From the NCBI GenBank assembly GCA_026874595.1, contig CM049309.1:14128576-14192575 (forward strand): a stretch of 64,000 nucleotides of DNA, read 5' to 3'. The notes beneath the pieces were generated by a model that worked only from the letters and a program-made list of their open reading frames with translations, made no database searches and was not told the DNA's origin. This DNA comes from Sipunculus nudus (Eukaryota > Annelida > Sipuncula > Golfingiida > Sipunculidae). Numbering within the stretch: the first letter of the stretch is position 1; every line of letters begins with the position of its first letter. Shown here piece after piece: positions 13,101-25,135 of this stretch. Position numbers and translations under genes: made by a program.

Positions 13101-13754
13101 GAAAATAGTATTCCCAAGTAAACATTCTGTTATAAATTTCAATTGAGTAGAAGTTTTTGTAATACAATAAAAGGGACAACACTTGAATATCATATGCTTG
13201 TATATATGTATGAATAAACAAAATAATCACTGTATCAGAACCTTAAGATTTGGAGGAATGATTAAAATTGTAGAAAAGTTGTAAAATTGGTTCTATGAGT
13301 AATCAGATAAACAATGTCTGGCTAATAGATGCCCCACCATATGGCCAAGTTGCATATCCAAATTTAGCATCAAGAAATCACTTATTTGTCATGATCTTCA
13401 AAGTCTTCAAACCCAAGAAAAAAACTTTATCATTTATTAAAGCTATACAGTTCATCTGATAAACCGCAGGAATAATCAGTAGAGAGAAAGTTCCTCTGCC
13501 AAGGCTGAACATACAAGCCTATATACAAAAATATTAAAACAAGCAAATTTATGGAATTTATTTCCCCGCTTCCACCTCTTGTTATTTTAGCTTCCTGTGA
13601 TCTTCATACTTGCCTTCTGAATATGTTTTATTTTTTATTTTTTCCCTGAAGATGTTTCCACATGTTATAGTGCCTGTGTTTTAGTTTTCATTGTCCACTG
13701 AAGATGTCTCAACATGTCATATTTTTTTGTTGTGAATTGGGAACCAAAGGGAAA
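10141..13754. other. No gene recognised
   Basis: AT-rich unique-looking DNA. A short tandem duplication of 'tttttgcaagcagaaat' lies at about 12145-12190. Minus-strand open frames at 10210-10470 and 12055-12414 (119 codons) resemble nothing I know. Confidence 0.35.
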
Positions 13755-13985
13755 TTTTTGTTTTGTTTTTTGAGCTGGTGATAAATATTCAGACAGACAC
13801 TCCAAAACCAATCCCAACTAAGGTATGCATGAGAGCAATCACTGAACCAAATTTGAATGAAATTGGATGATATTTAGGAAAGTTATCGCACAGAAATGGA
13901 AATCTAAAGGACGGTCAGACAGAGGGACAGCCAGACAGACAAAACCAAATCAATATGCCCCTTTCTGCAGATGTAGGAAACATAA
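13755..13985 (+). repeat. Dispersed element end with GACAGAC tail
   Basis: 'aaccaaatttgaatgaaattggatg' and 'agttatcgcacagaaatgg' are followed by a 'ggacggtcagacagagggacagccagacagac' run at 13909-13942 and 'caatatgcccctttctgcag'. This ending is a style I recall from mollusc dispersed repeats. The start is not defined. Confidence 0.5.
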
Positions 13986-16982
13986 AAAAGTCAGCTAAAT
14001 GTGTGAATACAGTTATATAAAAACCTAGGTAACCCTGCTAGGATCCCATATTCAAGCTTTCATGTGTTGTCCACAGTGTCATGCTTCAGTAACATGGGTT
14101 CACCTGGTGATTTGTTAAACTAATTGCTGCCCCTAATACCTATCAATGGGTTGCCTCTGGCAAGGCAAGGAAAAAAGGAATCCCCCTGAGCCACAATGGT
14201 ATAATATCCTTTGAATAAAAAATATATTAAGGTGATGCAGATTACTCACAAATTTAATGGACTGTTCCTTGGGTGTTACCCAACCCTCTACACAATTTCA
14301 TCAATTTGTTCATAACCATCTACACAAAGATGCAAACAGATAGACCAATCAATCAGCTTACCAAGGTGAAAGATAATACCTACTTGATGATATAATTATC
14401 CTGAAAATATTAATCTTGTTCTGGGTTGTCAACCTTGGCTGTTGTTCTGGTGGGCCCCATCCTGCCCAATGGACAGATCTACCGAAGAATTGCTTTTTTA
14501 CCAGATGATCATCCACAGCGGTGGAGAAACTATATATCAGAGGGAAAACAGCCACATCAACCAAGCTGAGTGGTTTTTTTTTCAGACTGCCAAATTTAAG
14601 ATAATTCTAGCCCCAACATTTATAGCAACCCTGCAGTCAGACAAAAGAAACCTATATGAACCAATAAACAACAGTGAAAACATAAACCTCTTTGCTTGTG
14701 GTCAAAGTATCTCTTCATGCTAAATTTTGCACCTTCTAATTATAAGAGCCCCTGTTTTATGTGTTATAGCCGCTCATCAGAAGTACACCTTTAAAGAAAG
14801 TGATGGTTATGAATGGTGAGGGAATGGGTGATAAACAGTTCTTCCCTGGGTGATGATTATGTGGATAATCTGGTCTGGTGGTTGTATCTATGTGACCATG
14901 CATTTATATTGCCTGTCATGGCAGCAGTTAAGCCGGTCATGAAGAAACTAACAACCATGCTTAAACGCCTATCAAAATCTATTAATGGCCCTGCAGTGAA
15001 TCTACCGTGAAAAAGAAAATGAAAAATCTGACCCCTGTCTCCTCCATTAACAAGTACATGGAAGACCTGATGACATGACTGCCAATTTCCCGTTGAAAAA
15101 CTGCTCTTGTATCATGACTAATACTGTTGTGTACCTTTTTCTTCTCTTAAACATAGCAGTGTTTCTGTTTTCTGCATGTAGCATGGGTTCTTCAAAATAA
15201 TTCTGTAATTTTTGGCAAATAACAGTTTTGTTCATTCAATTTGGTACATGTCAAAACCAGTTAATGATCCCAAATATTGGAAAAAAATAAAAGAGCTATA
15301 TGGAACAACATACCATATTTGATATGAATGCAGAGGCACTGATATATAATGTACAAGAGATGTGTACTGAACTGCTTTGTTTTTTTTTTTCTTAATAGGA
15401 AGTTCACAATTAGACCTCAAAATTTATATTTAAAAGAAGACCTGAAAAGGCCAACACTAATAAAAGTTTAAACAACTATCAGTGCAATGAGAAGGACAAA
15501 AAGAAAGAAACCGCAATATAATAATATCACTAACCTGGACATCAAAGGAAGAAGAAAGAAAGACAGACTTATACACATTATTAAATGATTGATAAAAACT
15601 GGAAACCATAGAAAACATTTAGAATTGATTGGTATGGACAAGGTAGCAATTTACATTATCAAATGGACCTAAGCAGGGCAATATGTAGTATGTCCTTTCA
15701 AGCTGCCAGTGGCATGAAGGGCACAGGTAGGCATGCTAAAGATAATGATCATATCAAAATGTCAAATGTCCTGAAATCTGAAGCTGTTCCAGTTGTAAAA
15801 ATTTCAGCCTGCATGAATTCTTTTGCTACATGAAAACAGACAAAAGAATCATAGTGTCAGTTGTGATCATCAAAGTTAACATAACTTTTGAGTTATCCAT
15901 CAAGAACTTGTGGGAAAATAAACTGATAACAATAAATGAAATAAACTGCAAGATAAATCTCACTGCAAATGAACTTCCTGTAAACTAGATCCAAAAGAGG
16001 CACATTTATATCCCATAATTACCTTTATATCAGCCGTATGCCAGGTGCTACTGAAAGGATTTTGTCTTTTCTTTCCTAAATATATGGTAACCATGGAAAC
16101 ATGCACAAAATAATGTTTAAAAATGAAGTAAAAGCAATGAGTGCTTCTATTGAAGAAAACAAAAGATTTTTTGTTATTTCTTTGCATTGCTAAATAATAT
16201 TCCTTGCTACTGGCATTTCCACATAAAAGCAGGTGTAGTGGAAATAATCTCCTTTGAGTTAATGTTTTTTTTCAATTTAACCGACCCAGTACTTTTCCTT
16301 CATGTCATGATGGACCATCAGGGCAGATTTTATTTAACTGTCTTGATTGAACAGTAAAGGTTTTATTTTGGAAATTAAATAGAATATATCTGCTTAAAGA
16401 CTAGAGAAAAATTCCACCAAATGCATTTCAAAGAGTTATGTCTTTTATGCTGGAGTTTGTAACACATTCACAGAAGATTCAGTGACCATATAACAGTGAT
16501 GGCCCAAGTTTCCGATTTCTGAGAAAGGTCATGCAGACATAACAGTAGAGGGACTGACCAAAATCTACAGCCATGCTGATGCAATGTAAATCAGCTGTGT
16601 TCATGACATGCAGGTCTTTGAAAGAAAATTAACACAAGACAGGTCTTTGTAAAGAAATTAACACAGGATAAAATGGGAAGAAAATTAGCAGATTATAATG
16701 AAATAAACAAATTATTGCCATGCAATGTAGGGCAGAAGCCTAGAGTCCCACAGTAAGATTTTTATTATTATGAAAATGTACATCACACATGTAAAGATCA
16801 AACTACAGGTTAGTATTATTTAGGATATATACATTTCTTCATGAATACAGAAATTTAGCGAGGACTTCTATAAATGCAATCTAATGAAGGTGTTATTAAT
16901 TAAAAAGGTTATTGACACAATAAAACTTTTGGAAGGTAGGAAATTCTCATGGACAAGTAGTTATACATGATCATTGATCCAT

Positions 16983-16985
<3 letters not shown>
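13986..16985. other. No gene recognised
   Basis: Mostly unique AT-rich DNA. 14228-14352 ends in 'gatgcaaacagatagaccaatc' and may be another worn GACA-tailed repeat. A near-duplicate of about 30 bases ('caggtctttg.aaag.aaattaacaca') lies at 16611-16670. The opposing open frames at 14358-14723 are not recognisable. Confidence 0.35.

Positions 16986-17055
<70 letters not shown>
16986..17055. repeat. (AT)n microsatellite
   Basis: Uninterrupted alternating A/T for about 70 bases. Open frames across it read as alternating Ile-Tyr and are artefacts. Confidence 0.97.
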
Positions 17056-17061
<6 letters not shown>

Positions 17062-17399
17062 AAGAAGAAGAAATGACAGAGATATGAGAGTTGAGTTGTT
17101 TGGCAACAAACTAATGAAAATGAACATAGGAGAAGAGAAGCCACTAGATTTCATTTTAACTATCTTTAACTTTCTCTGATCCTACAAACTGACAGAAAAA
17201 GAACTTGGCAAAAATAGAAAACACTTAAAGGTGGGTAGAGGATGGTAGTAGAAAATATATATAAGGAACACAGCTAACGTACTGAAGAAAATGAACGTGA
17301 GAGAAGAGAGACTAAGAAGGCTCCGAAACTGAATTTGGAAAAGTGCAGTATTAATGGCCATGCGTGTTGAGCTCATCAATTAGGAGCTACGTGCCTGCA

Positions 17400-18050
17400 G
17401 CTTTCAGTTAGTTACTGATGGTAGGGACCTCTCATACTGTAACGTCCACTGTATCTCTCCCACAGGGCTTCCCTGGCATCACAAACACACAGCCACGGGC
17501 TAATCAATACAATGGATGGTGTATCAGCGGTCTTGCTGGACCATTTTGTGTGGTTAATGAAGCCATCATCAAATTAATCAATGGACATCACTTCAGTTGG
17601 AGTGGTCAGTGAGGCTGAAGCCCTGACAGAGGGCCCTCTATACCAATTGACTTGCTTTACATGCTTTTACAGCCCAACATTGGCATGAACTGCCTGCTGC
17701 TTGTCTAACAGAGCAGTGATAAGGATTTGATTTGTCAAGCGCTGGTGACAGTGACCTCCCAGAAAGGGTACCCAATGGACAGTGGTCTGTTGACAGGCAA
17801 TCAGCTTCCTGTTTGGCTGTCAAAGGCTGTTACAGCCTCGATTAACCACGCCCAGGAAAGGGGCTGAGCAATTCTGACAACAGTCTAACTGAAAGAGACT
17901 TCACAACTTTGGCAATGATTCACTGAAACTCGTTGCCAGGGATTTTGTCTTTCTACTGCTGCTGATATTCTGTACCTTGTGTTGTTTCCACTTCTGCTGG
18001 ATTTCCAGAATCTTTCAACAGGCCCAGAGTCACTGGAAAGTCATTAATGC
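17400..18050. other. Candidate conserved non-coding island
   Basis: This is the most base-balanced stretch for several kilobases. It has GCTAATCAATACAATGG near 17500, CAAATTAATCAATGG near 17570, repeated CCCTGAC/GGGCC patches and no partner elsewhere in the window. The short open frames (17418-17612 plus strand, 17638-17823 minus strand) do not look like proteins. A cis-regulatory element is plausible, but the evidence is composition and homeodomain-like motifs only. Confidence 0.3.
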
Positions 18051-18052
18051 TT

Positions 18053-18179
18053 TCAATTAAACCCTTCACAAGGTAAGAGAATATCTATAACTTGTGGGTC
18101 AATGTTTGGTGCTGTCAATTAAACCCTTCATAAGGTAAGATTATATCCAGTATAACTTGGGGGGTCAATGTTCAGTGCT
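18053..18179. repeat. Two tandem copies of a 62-bp unit
   Basis: 'tcaattaaacccttcacaag' begins at 18053 and recurs at 18115 with a single change. Both copies continue with 'gtaag', a variant of 'tataacttg.gggtcaatgtt' and 'ggtgct' or 'agtgct'. Both carry an AAGGTAAG that imitates a splice donor, but there is no exon on either side. Confidence 0.8.
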
Positions 18180-18924
18180 ATGAGGCAATTCTGATAAGAA
18201 GTGTTATAGGTTTAGTTTTCCATGGCAGGCAGGACCACTTATATCAGAAGAAGCCATATTTCTACCTGTAATGAGATCTGCATTTTTCTTTAGTATTATT
18301 AAAGATATAACAAATATATTTATCCTAATTTTGATATATACTGTTACGTCTGACAGCCATCATGTAGCATACATTTATTGTGGCATATTCTCTGCTGATA
18401 TGCTGGGTTAATTTGTAACAGGACTGTTGGTAGCAAGTTTGTCGGGTTCACAGATCTATGGTTAGGAAAGGTGTTACTGTATCATGGCAACATGATAATA
18501 GCAGCCATCTACAACTGGCATTCAACTATGCTCACCTGTTTGTGCTGTATATTTTTGGCAAAGGTCATGTGTTTATGTAGAATTCCTTTGGAAGACCGTT
18601 CTTGCTAAATGGTAGAGTGCAGCTTTTATATAATTAGTACATGATGAGTAAATCTAGCTTTTCCCTTAAAAAAAGTAACCAAGAATAGTATTCTGATATA
18701 ATGCAAGCTAATTAATGTTAAGAGCATGCAGACAATTCTCCTAGTCATACATTTTCCCAAATATTGACCCAATGCACAGTCATAAATCAGAAATGACAGA
18801 TATTGCAAAATAAAACAAAAAAAGATATTTTTGTATGTATGTGTGTGTTATTTGATAAGAAGGTTGGGGTGTTACAATTAGAATATTATTAAATTACACA
18901 AAGATAACCTTTTTTAAAGATTTT
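18180..18924. other. No feature recognised
   Basis: Unique AT-rich sequence with no convincing gene or repeat. Confidence 0.35.
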
Positions 18925-19605
18925 TTGTGTGGATGTAACCGCCTCCATATTTTACTGCTTGCATAACTAAGTACTATAGGGGCAGTGGTGTAATGGTTAA
19001 GGTGCCAGCTCATAATCAAGAGGTTGTGAGTTCAAATCCCAGTCTAACCCCCATTATGCCAAGACCATTACTCATTAGGCAAGGTCCCAAACGCAAGTGT
19101 GCGTCAGTCTGTCCACCCAACAGTAGAAATGGGTACCAGTAAAAACAGGAAAGGTAACCTGCAATGGACCAGCGTCCCATCCAGGGGGAGTTTCAGTCCC
19201 TAAGTTGCTTCAGAAACCAGGATAACCTCCGGCCTAGTGGGCCAGTAGGCTCAGGTGTAAAAGCTCAAAAGACTTTACCTAAGAACTATGTACATCTGCA
19301 GAATTCCTTCCTGGTTTTGGACTGCGTGACAGCTAGGCTTACCAAGATAATCCTGGTGTCAACCAGGCTAAGTGTACAATTCCTGTGGGTCCAGGGTGTG
19401 TCATTCCCATTGCTGGGTCATAACACCAAGGAACCCAAAAGCTGCACTCATTGGTGAGTGAAACATGACTGTTGGGCACAATCTCCCCTTTAAGCCTGCA
19501 GAGAGCTCACCCTGGGTTTGGGGCGACCTTGAAAAATCTCACCACTTAAGCAGATATTTAAACTCATGTTCTCCTGGCTTTCAGTCCATACCACAGAAGC
19601 CAGTT
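18925..19605 (-). mobile_element. Palindrome-tailed SINE, copy 1, interrupted by another SINE
   Basis: One end has GGATGTAACCGCCTCC (18931-18946), a form of the tail palindrome of this family. The other end, read on the minus strand, is tRNA-like: CTGTGGTATGG as a worn A box and CATGAGTTTAAAT as a worn B box. Shared internal phrases with the copies at 31203-31602 and 58715-59060 include 'gctgggtcataaca', 'gtgagtgaaaca', 'aagcctgcagag' and 'tcctggtgtcaacc'. A second SINE (18978-19278) splits this copy exactly where copy 3 is continuous ('taagtactatgtgcaactgc'). Confidence 0.75.
18978..19289 (+). mobile_element. tRNA-derived SINE nested in an older SINE, with target duplication
   Basis: The tRNA-like head has an A box at about 18986-19000 (TGGTGTAATGGTTAAGG) and a B box GAGTTCAAATCCC near 19030. 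It starts GGGG and is followed by CCCCC after the B box, as in an acceptor stem. The body includes 'atggaccagcgtcccatcc' and 'ggcctagtgggccagtaggc', and it ends 'gactttac'. The insertion is bracketed by CTAAGTACTAT (18967-18977) and CTAAGAACTAT (19279-19289), an 11-bp target duplication with one mismatch. The body may belong to a broadly distributed animal SINE core, which I cannot confirm without a library search. Confidence 0.8.
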
Positions 19606-19790
19606 TGTTTCAGAAAAAGCTACGACATTCCTATTTAATATTTGATATTAAGTACTTCTTCACATATGTACCTTTAATGAGCTCCCTGTTACATGTTGCA
19701 CAGCATCAGCTCATCAGCACAACGTCAAATTTGTGAGCAATTTTATGGTCATGCAAGTTATTGGGAAATGAAAGACACTTAAAGAAACTG

Positions 19791-19990
19791 AAACAGCATG
19801 GGTCATGGTGCTCAGCTGAATTTTTGTGAAATTACAGCAAATGGAAAATGTACTTATATCTATTATTACTGTGTTTAAAATGTATTATCATTTGAACAGC
19901 TATGAGAACAAGGCACAAATATTTGGTGAAGACTGCAGCAAACATTGTACTTTGCTGCACTGAAAATGTAAATCTTAATGCTACAGCCAT
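19791..19990 (+). repeat. Family E element, 5' part only
   Basis: It opens AAACAGCATGGGTCATGGTG then CTCAGCTGAATTT and continues like 9395-9560 ('caaatgg.aaaatgtacttat', 'tatcatttgaacagctatgag', 'tatttggtga'). No matching 3' hairpin follows, so the copy is truncated. Confidence 0.6.
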
Positions 19991-20152
19991 TTGAAAATAT
20001 TAACATAATAATATGACATACATCTGCCTAAATAACAAAACCTCATCCTGCTGTAACATGTATTATCCCACTGCTTTCTGTTAAAGACTCTGACAACAGA
20101 CATCAGAGAGTAAAATACAGTTATTAAGGTTGAAGATAGACCCATGTACTAG

Positions 20153-21084
20153 AAAACTGACAGGTCAAGTGCTCTACTCAATATACAAAACATTTTCTCT
20201 AGAACAGAGCTGTACTACAACTCATTCCTACCAAAATCTATACGACTATGGAACAAACTAGATGATAGACTTAAACACTGCCAGACCAGTAAATTGCTAA
20301 AAAATAATATATCAAGAGAAATTGCTAAAAACAAACCACCTAAATATTATAATTCAGGATCAAGAAGAGCCCAGATAATTCACACACGGCTAAGAACACA
20401 GTGCAGTAATCTAAACCATGATTTATATAGAAGACACTTATCAAACGATTCAAAATGCCAATGTGGATTCGAAACAGAAAACGCAGAACATTACCTACTG
20501 CAGTGTCACCTCCATGTCAACTCTAGAAGTAAACATCTCCCCCTAAATATACCTGTAGAAGAACTTCTTTATGGAAATCCCTATGCAAGCCACATCAGAA
20601 ATGAAGAAATTTTTGAAGCAGTATCTTCATACATAGAAGACACAAAAAGGTTCAAAATATAATATTCCCCACCATATTTTCCCCTAAAAGTGATATTCAT
20701 AATTCAGTCATAAAATTAGTCCTAATATACTAGGACCTGAAACAAAAATGAAACAAAAACAATTTTAAATACTTGTCTTCCAAATAATTAATTATATTTA
20801 AAAAAAAGAACAAATGAACAATTTCTTCCATTCTTACTAAGAAAATTTACAACTTGCCTTCACTTACCCAACATCCATACCACCCTACCTCACCTAAACT
20901 CACTCACATCCAAACACTCTGAATACTGCCATCGTATATTGTTAATGGAAACATTCGGGAGAGAGTCGAGGTAAGCTTTAAGTAGCTTGCACTTAATCCC
21001 ACTGATGCTTGTATTATGTGATTTATATGTGCATATTCAGTATCAATAAAATATCTAAAACAAAAAAACAAAACTGACAGGTCA
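20153..21084 (+). mobile_element. 5'-truncated non-LTR retrotransposon with 15-bp target duplication
   Basis: The insertion is flanked by identical copies of AAAACTGACAGGTCA at 20153-20167 and 21070-21084. It holds the last part of an ORF2 (20168-20662), about 390 bases of 3' untranslated sequence, and ends in CAATAAAATATC followed by an A-rich tail. A 5' truncation together with a direct target duplication and an A-rich tail is the signature of target-primed reverse transcription. Removing it restores a continuous site (gaaaactgacaggtcaggaag). The perfect duplication and long open frame suggest a fairly young copy. Confidence 0.93.
20168..20662 (+). pseudogene. C-terminal remnant of non-LTR retrotransposon ORF2 (reverse transcriptase polyprotein)
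   Basis: ORF2 of such elements encodes endonuclease and reverse transcriptase. Only the last 164 codons survive here, uninterrupted, reading from the truncation point with no start codon. Near residues 19-31 is a SFLPKSIRLWNKL segment, typical of the region after the polymerase domain. Residues 97-113 hold a CxC...H....C arrangement (C97, C99, H108, C113 in KCQCGF...EHYLLQC), the C-terminal zinc-knuckle-like motif of Jockey/CR1-type elements. It stops at TAA 20660-20662. The catalytic domain and endonuclease are missing, so it is dead. The clade within non-LTR elements is not resolved from this end alone. Confidence 0.9.
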
Positions 21085-21839
21085 GGAAGAGCTCACAAAA
21101 GATGCAGTCTTAAAAAACTGAAATACTGTGAATTTGGTGTACTTTGGTAGCATGGGCTAATACAGTGATATTTGAAAATGAAAGAACCTGTAAAGACAGC
21201 TGACATGTATCAACTGGAAGAAAAGATATGGTAAAGTGAAAATGTTCAAAGCTATCAAAATAATGATATAACAGAACTGCATGCATTTTTATATAGTTTC
21301 TGTATTTGTGTATTACCTGTGCCAATTATTCTTGGTTGAAGTCTTGGCTGGGCTGTGTCAAATATTTTTCCAGTATTTGTACGTTGAATTGGCCTTATTA
21401 TATGTGGGGCTTGAGACTGTACATGAACCTTGTAGTATTAGAGAGAGTCAGCTGCTGGTTAGTAGTGAAAAAATGGTCATTCTCTTGAACTGAGATTCAG
21501 TTGTTCTTGGGCTTGGGGCTACAGATGCACTGTGTTATATAGAATGGCTACATATGAATATCAATGTAAATTTGTTGATGGTCACTATAATAGGTCAAAA
21601 TTCCTTGAGATGTTTGAAGTGGAGATAGATTTGTCCAAACATGGTCTAAATGAGAGTCACTGTGATGCGTTGGGCCAGTGTATCCTTTTTTGGGGAATCT
21701 TCAAATTGTCTATAAAATATGCTGTGAAAATGTTAAATGCTGCTGTACATGAGTGACTCGAAAAAGATTCATCAATTTCTGGCCTGCTGAAGGAGACACC
21801 AGCAACTGAACACCGAACTGTGAATTACTTTTTTTTCCC
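21085..21839. other. No gene recognised; several short open frames
   Basis: Open frames of 60-74 codons overlap at 21281-21756. The last (21532-21756, beginning MLYRMATYEYQC) has no similarity I can name and no splice sites that would join it to anything. Confidence 0.3.
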
Positions 21840-22705
21840 TTCTGACCCAAATATCAATAAGCTTCTCCCTTAGGCCATAAGTGATACATATTATGTTTGA
21901 ATCCTATCCATCATATGTTAGGGGAGTTATTATGCAGAAACTAATTTGATTGTTTATCAAATTCTTTGCAAGTTATTGCATTAACATCATTTGAGAATTA
22001 TCGCCTCTGTCAAGGTCATCCATCTTCGAACTTGACCTAGCCCTTCACAACAAACATTTCTGGTGCAAGTTTAGCCAGTGTCAGTCAAATTGTTTGCGAG
22101 CTATTTGGTTAACTTCATTTTAGCATTATCACCTCTGTGACCTTGAAAATCAATCAAGGTCACCCATCTTCAAAGATGATGGAGCCCATCAAAAGGTCCA
22201 TCACTGCCATGAGTCTGGGGACTTTACATGAAATACTTTTTAAGAGTTATTGTGTTAACAATGTGTGTCCTTTTGCATGCATATTTGCTAAGAGAGCGCA
22301 ACCTTACTAGGTGTTCAGTATTAATGGTTTTTACCACATAACTTACAGAAAAATGGCTGACTTTGACCATATATCATGCCTCGTTGCTGTTGACATGAGG
22401 ACCTGTCCTACTGTTAAGGTGGAACAAACAATTACGGTTACAATTATGATTTCTGCCCTGCTGAAAGAGGACCTAAAATTTAACACCAAACTGTTTATAA
22501 ATTTTTTTACCTTTGACCTCCAGACCCCAAAATCGATAGGGATCTTTCATAATTGATGGTTTTCTGGTTTGAACTCAATTTGTCAATCCTAACTGGAGTT
22601 ATCATCCGGAAAAGAATTTGAGGACGGACAGACGGACGTACAGCTAGACAGACAGACAGGTCAATTACTATAGGGCACCTGCTTTTCAAGCAGGGCCCTA
22701 AAAAT
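21840..22705 (+). repeat. Dispersed element, family C, with AGGTCA-type motifs, GACGGACA tail and terminal hairpin
   Basis: The body contains several TGACCTTGA / TCAAGGTCA motifs (near 22015, 22035, 22138 and 22159). The tail is 'ggacggacagacggacg...agacagacagacagg' at 22622-22662, followed by 'attactatagggcacctgc'. The last 30 bases fold: AGGGC..CTGCTT-ttc-AAGCAG..GCCCT. The phrase 'aactggagttatcatc' and the 'tatagggca' ending recur at 60395-60505. It is non-coding and is probably a truncated copy whose 5' limit is uncertain. Confidence 0.65.
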
Positions 22706-24917
22706 TGCAGAAAAAACTGATAAATATCATCTACACTAGCTGCGATTACATCTGCGAATGCTGTACCAGCTAACTGCAGCAATGCAAAATGGACCAATGA
22801 GTTATACAAAGTTCGTTTTGTTGTCTAAGTGTCTTATATAGAGATGTAAGTTTATCTTACTTTGTTATATGAGATAGCTAGATCATCTTTTAATTTTGTC
22901 AAAACTTTTGATAGAAATATGTAAATTGTAGAATGACATAAAGAACATAAGCAAACTGCAGTCAATTAAGTAATTAGATCTTTCACTAAAACAAAGAAAA
23001 TTGATATTTACATTTATATAAAATATTTATATGGTAAAGGTATGGCACCTGAAGACCTAACAACTAAAGTAGTTCATGCTAATAGGTTAAAATTGCTGGA
23101 TTTAGATCATGTTTAATTTACCTGCACACACAGAATGGGTGAAACATACCATGATCTATGAAATACACTTTTTCACACTGAAAGTGTACCTTCTGCAGTT
23201 AAATTTGCTCAATTAACTGCAGTTATAAGTATTAAAACCAAGATACAGTGTAATCAACAATGCCCTAATGACAGATGTGTGTCTGCGATTATCTTAATCA
23301 AAATAACCTGGCATTCAGACATGCCCGTACACTGAAGCAAACACTGCTGTGCATGAATGGCATGCATGTGGAATTACTCCAAATACATAAAAATCCCAGG
23401 CTACATCAAATTTCGAAATATATAATAATAATATCACACCTGGGTTTATTCTGGTGTACAGCATGTTGACTTGCACTGGATCTACAAGGTTTTCTAAATG
23501 ACTTAAGACAGTGCAACAGAATTTCTATATGTTTGGATTAATCAGTCAGTTCCAGGTTCCATGTAGAAGGGCTACCACAAGTATAAAAATATACAAATAA
23601 AAATCAAACATTTGCCAATGGAATTTTCCTGCCAATGATCAACAGCTAGGGTTCTGAACTTACACTCAGTTTAATGGCCATTTCATTAATTCTGGGTTTT
23701 AACAATTGTGATTGTAGAGATTCACCAGTTTTATTGAAAAAGATTGAGAAAAAAAATTGAAATACAACAGTAGGACTGTCGTACTGATATAATTTGTTAA
23801 ATCCACAGTTGATAACAAATGAATATTAAGCAGGGACACTTGTTCATGGAAGCACAGTGATACATGTGTACATCTGTATCATAAAACATAAAAGTGTATT
23901 TTTGATATCAGGTAGTGGCTGCACAAGAAGCTTGTTAATTATTCTTCCTGGAGACTAGTATTCCAAGAGAACAGTGAAGCCCCTGATCAGTATACAGCAG
24001 GTAGGTTTCACGCCATGAAGTCTCAGTTTACAAGCTAAAAACACACCACGTGCTGAATTTAAACCTATCCTGCTGTTCGTGGAAATATTCTGATTTATTT
24101 TTGGTCTGCCATTTTCACATTGCGAGCCATTTTACCGATGGATTTCACTGTGGGCCCACAGAGGTTTTTGCAAATCATTTGCTGGAATATCCTTTCTGGT
24201 ATTTTGGCTTGCTCTTTATGATCCCCCTGCAGTGTGGTATTTAAAGTGATGACTACGGGATACGGAAAACCAGCCGTAACACAAGAGAGGCTCCGATGCT
24301 ACAGATCCGTGGAGGAGCTTACTGTTCCTGCTAGATAAAAATATTCTTGTGAGCTCATCCATTATGGATCAGTGTGTATACAGTGCAGAGCATAAAAATC
24401 ATCCATTTCAGCTTTGACGTGCTTCTTGCAGAAATACCATCTGCTGGTATTTCTTTAACATTCTGGTGAAAAAAGAATTCTCAGATAAAACTGGTGCTAA
24501 CGAAAATGGTTCCAACCAAATACAGAACAAAAGGATGACAAAAACTAAATATTTTTAATATCATATTTACAGAAATTGCATGCATGAAATCCTTCCAGTT
24601 TTAGGAAAGTTTATTTACTACATACATTTTTTTTTCATTTATGGCAGGTTACAAAATAATGATTTTGATCTGTTCCAAAATCAATTTTTGTCACATATAC
24701 TGAAAGGCTGAATCACTCTTGCTTCTAATTTTGTCAGTGATAGAAAGGTTGATAAAGGACTTAAAATCTAAAGAATAAATTGCATTTATTTTGTTATTTT
24801 TGTAACTTTAGATCTCTCGTACATGACAACAACCTCAAATATTGTTAATGTATACCCTGTTTAAACAATAGGTGCTAATCAGTATAAAGGGAAAAATCTA
24901 TTATGTTTATCCTTTAA
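22706..24917. other. No gene recognised
   Basis: AT-rich unique DNA. A more balanced patch at about 24000-24370 ('actacgggatacgg', 'gctccgatgctacagatccg') could be functional non-coding sequence, but nothing specific is recognisable. The open frame 24050-24244 is unconvincing. Confidence 0.3.
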
Positions 24918-25135
24918 GCCGTCAAATATAACAAGAATCCATTTGTGGACCCTAGTAATAAAGGGTCAGATGAAATGTTTAATAATTATTCTTCTACCTG
25001 TCAAATATAACAAGAATTTTGTTGCAGACCTTTGAAAAAGATATTCTAGTGAAATGTTTATGTTACTAGCTGTCAAATATAACCAGAATTGTATTGTAGA
25101 CAATAAGAGCCTCCAAGAGGCTCTAGTGAATAACT
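24918..25135. repeat. Three degenerate copies of a TGTCAAATATAACAAGAAT unit plus a hairpin
   Basis: The phrase occurs near 24920, 25005 and 25069, with spacing shrinking from about 87 to 64 bases, and with partial 'gtgaaatgttta' echoes between. Immediately after is a self-complementary AGAGCCTCCAAGAGGCTCT near 25108-25127. Confidence 0.55.

Noticed and set aside
16909-17179. Open frames with long Ile-Tyr runs on both strands
   Set aside because: They translate the AT microsatellite.
18979-19055. Possible functional tRNA gene
   Set aside because: A and B boxes are present, but the T and anticodon stems do not pair properly, and a SINE body with target duplication follows.
21532-21756. 74-codon frame with a protein-like look
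   Set aside because: No family similarity that I can name, no splice context, and open frames of this length are frequent in the window.
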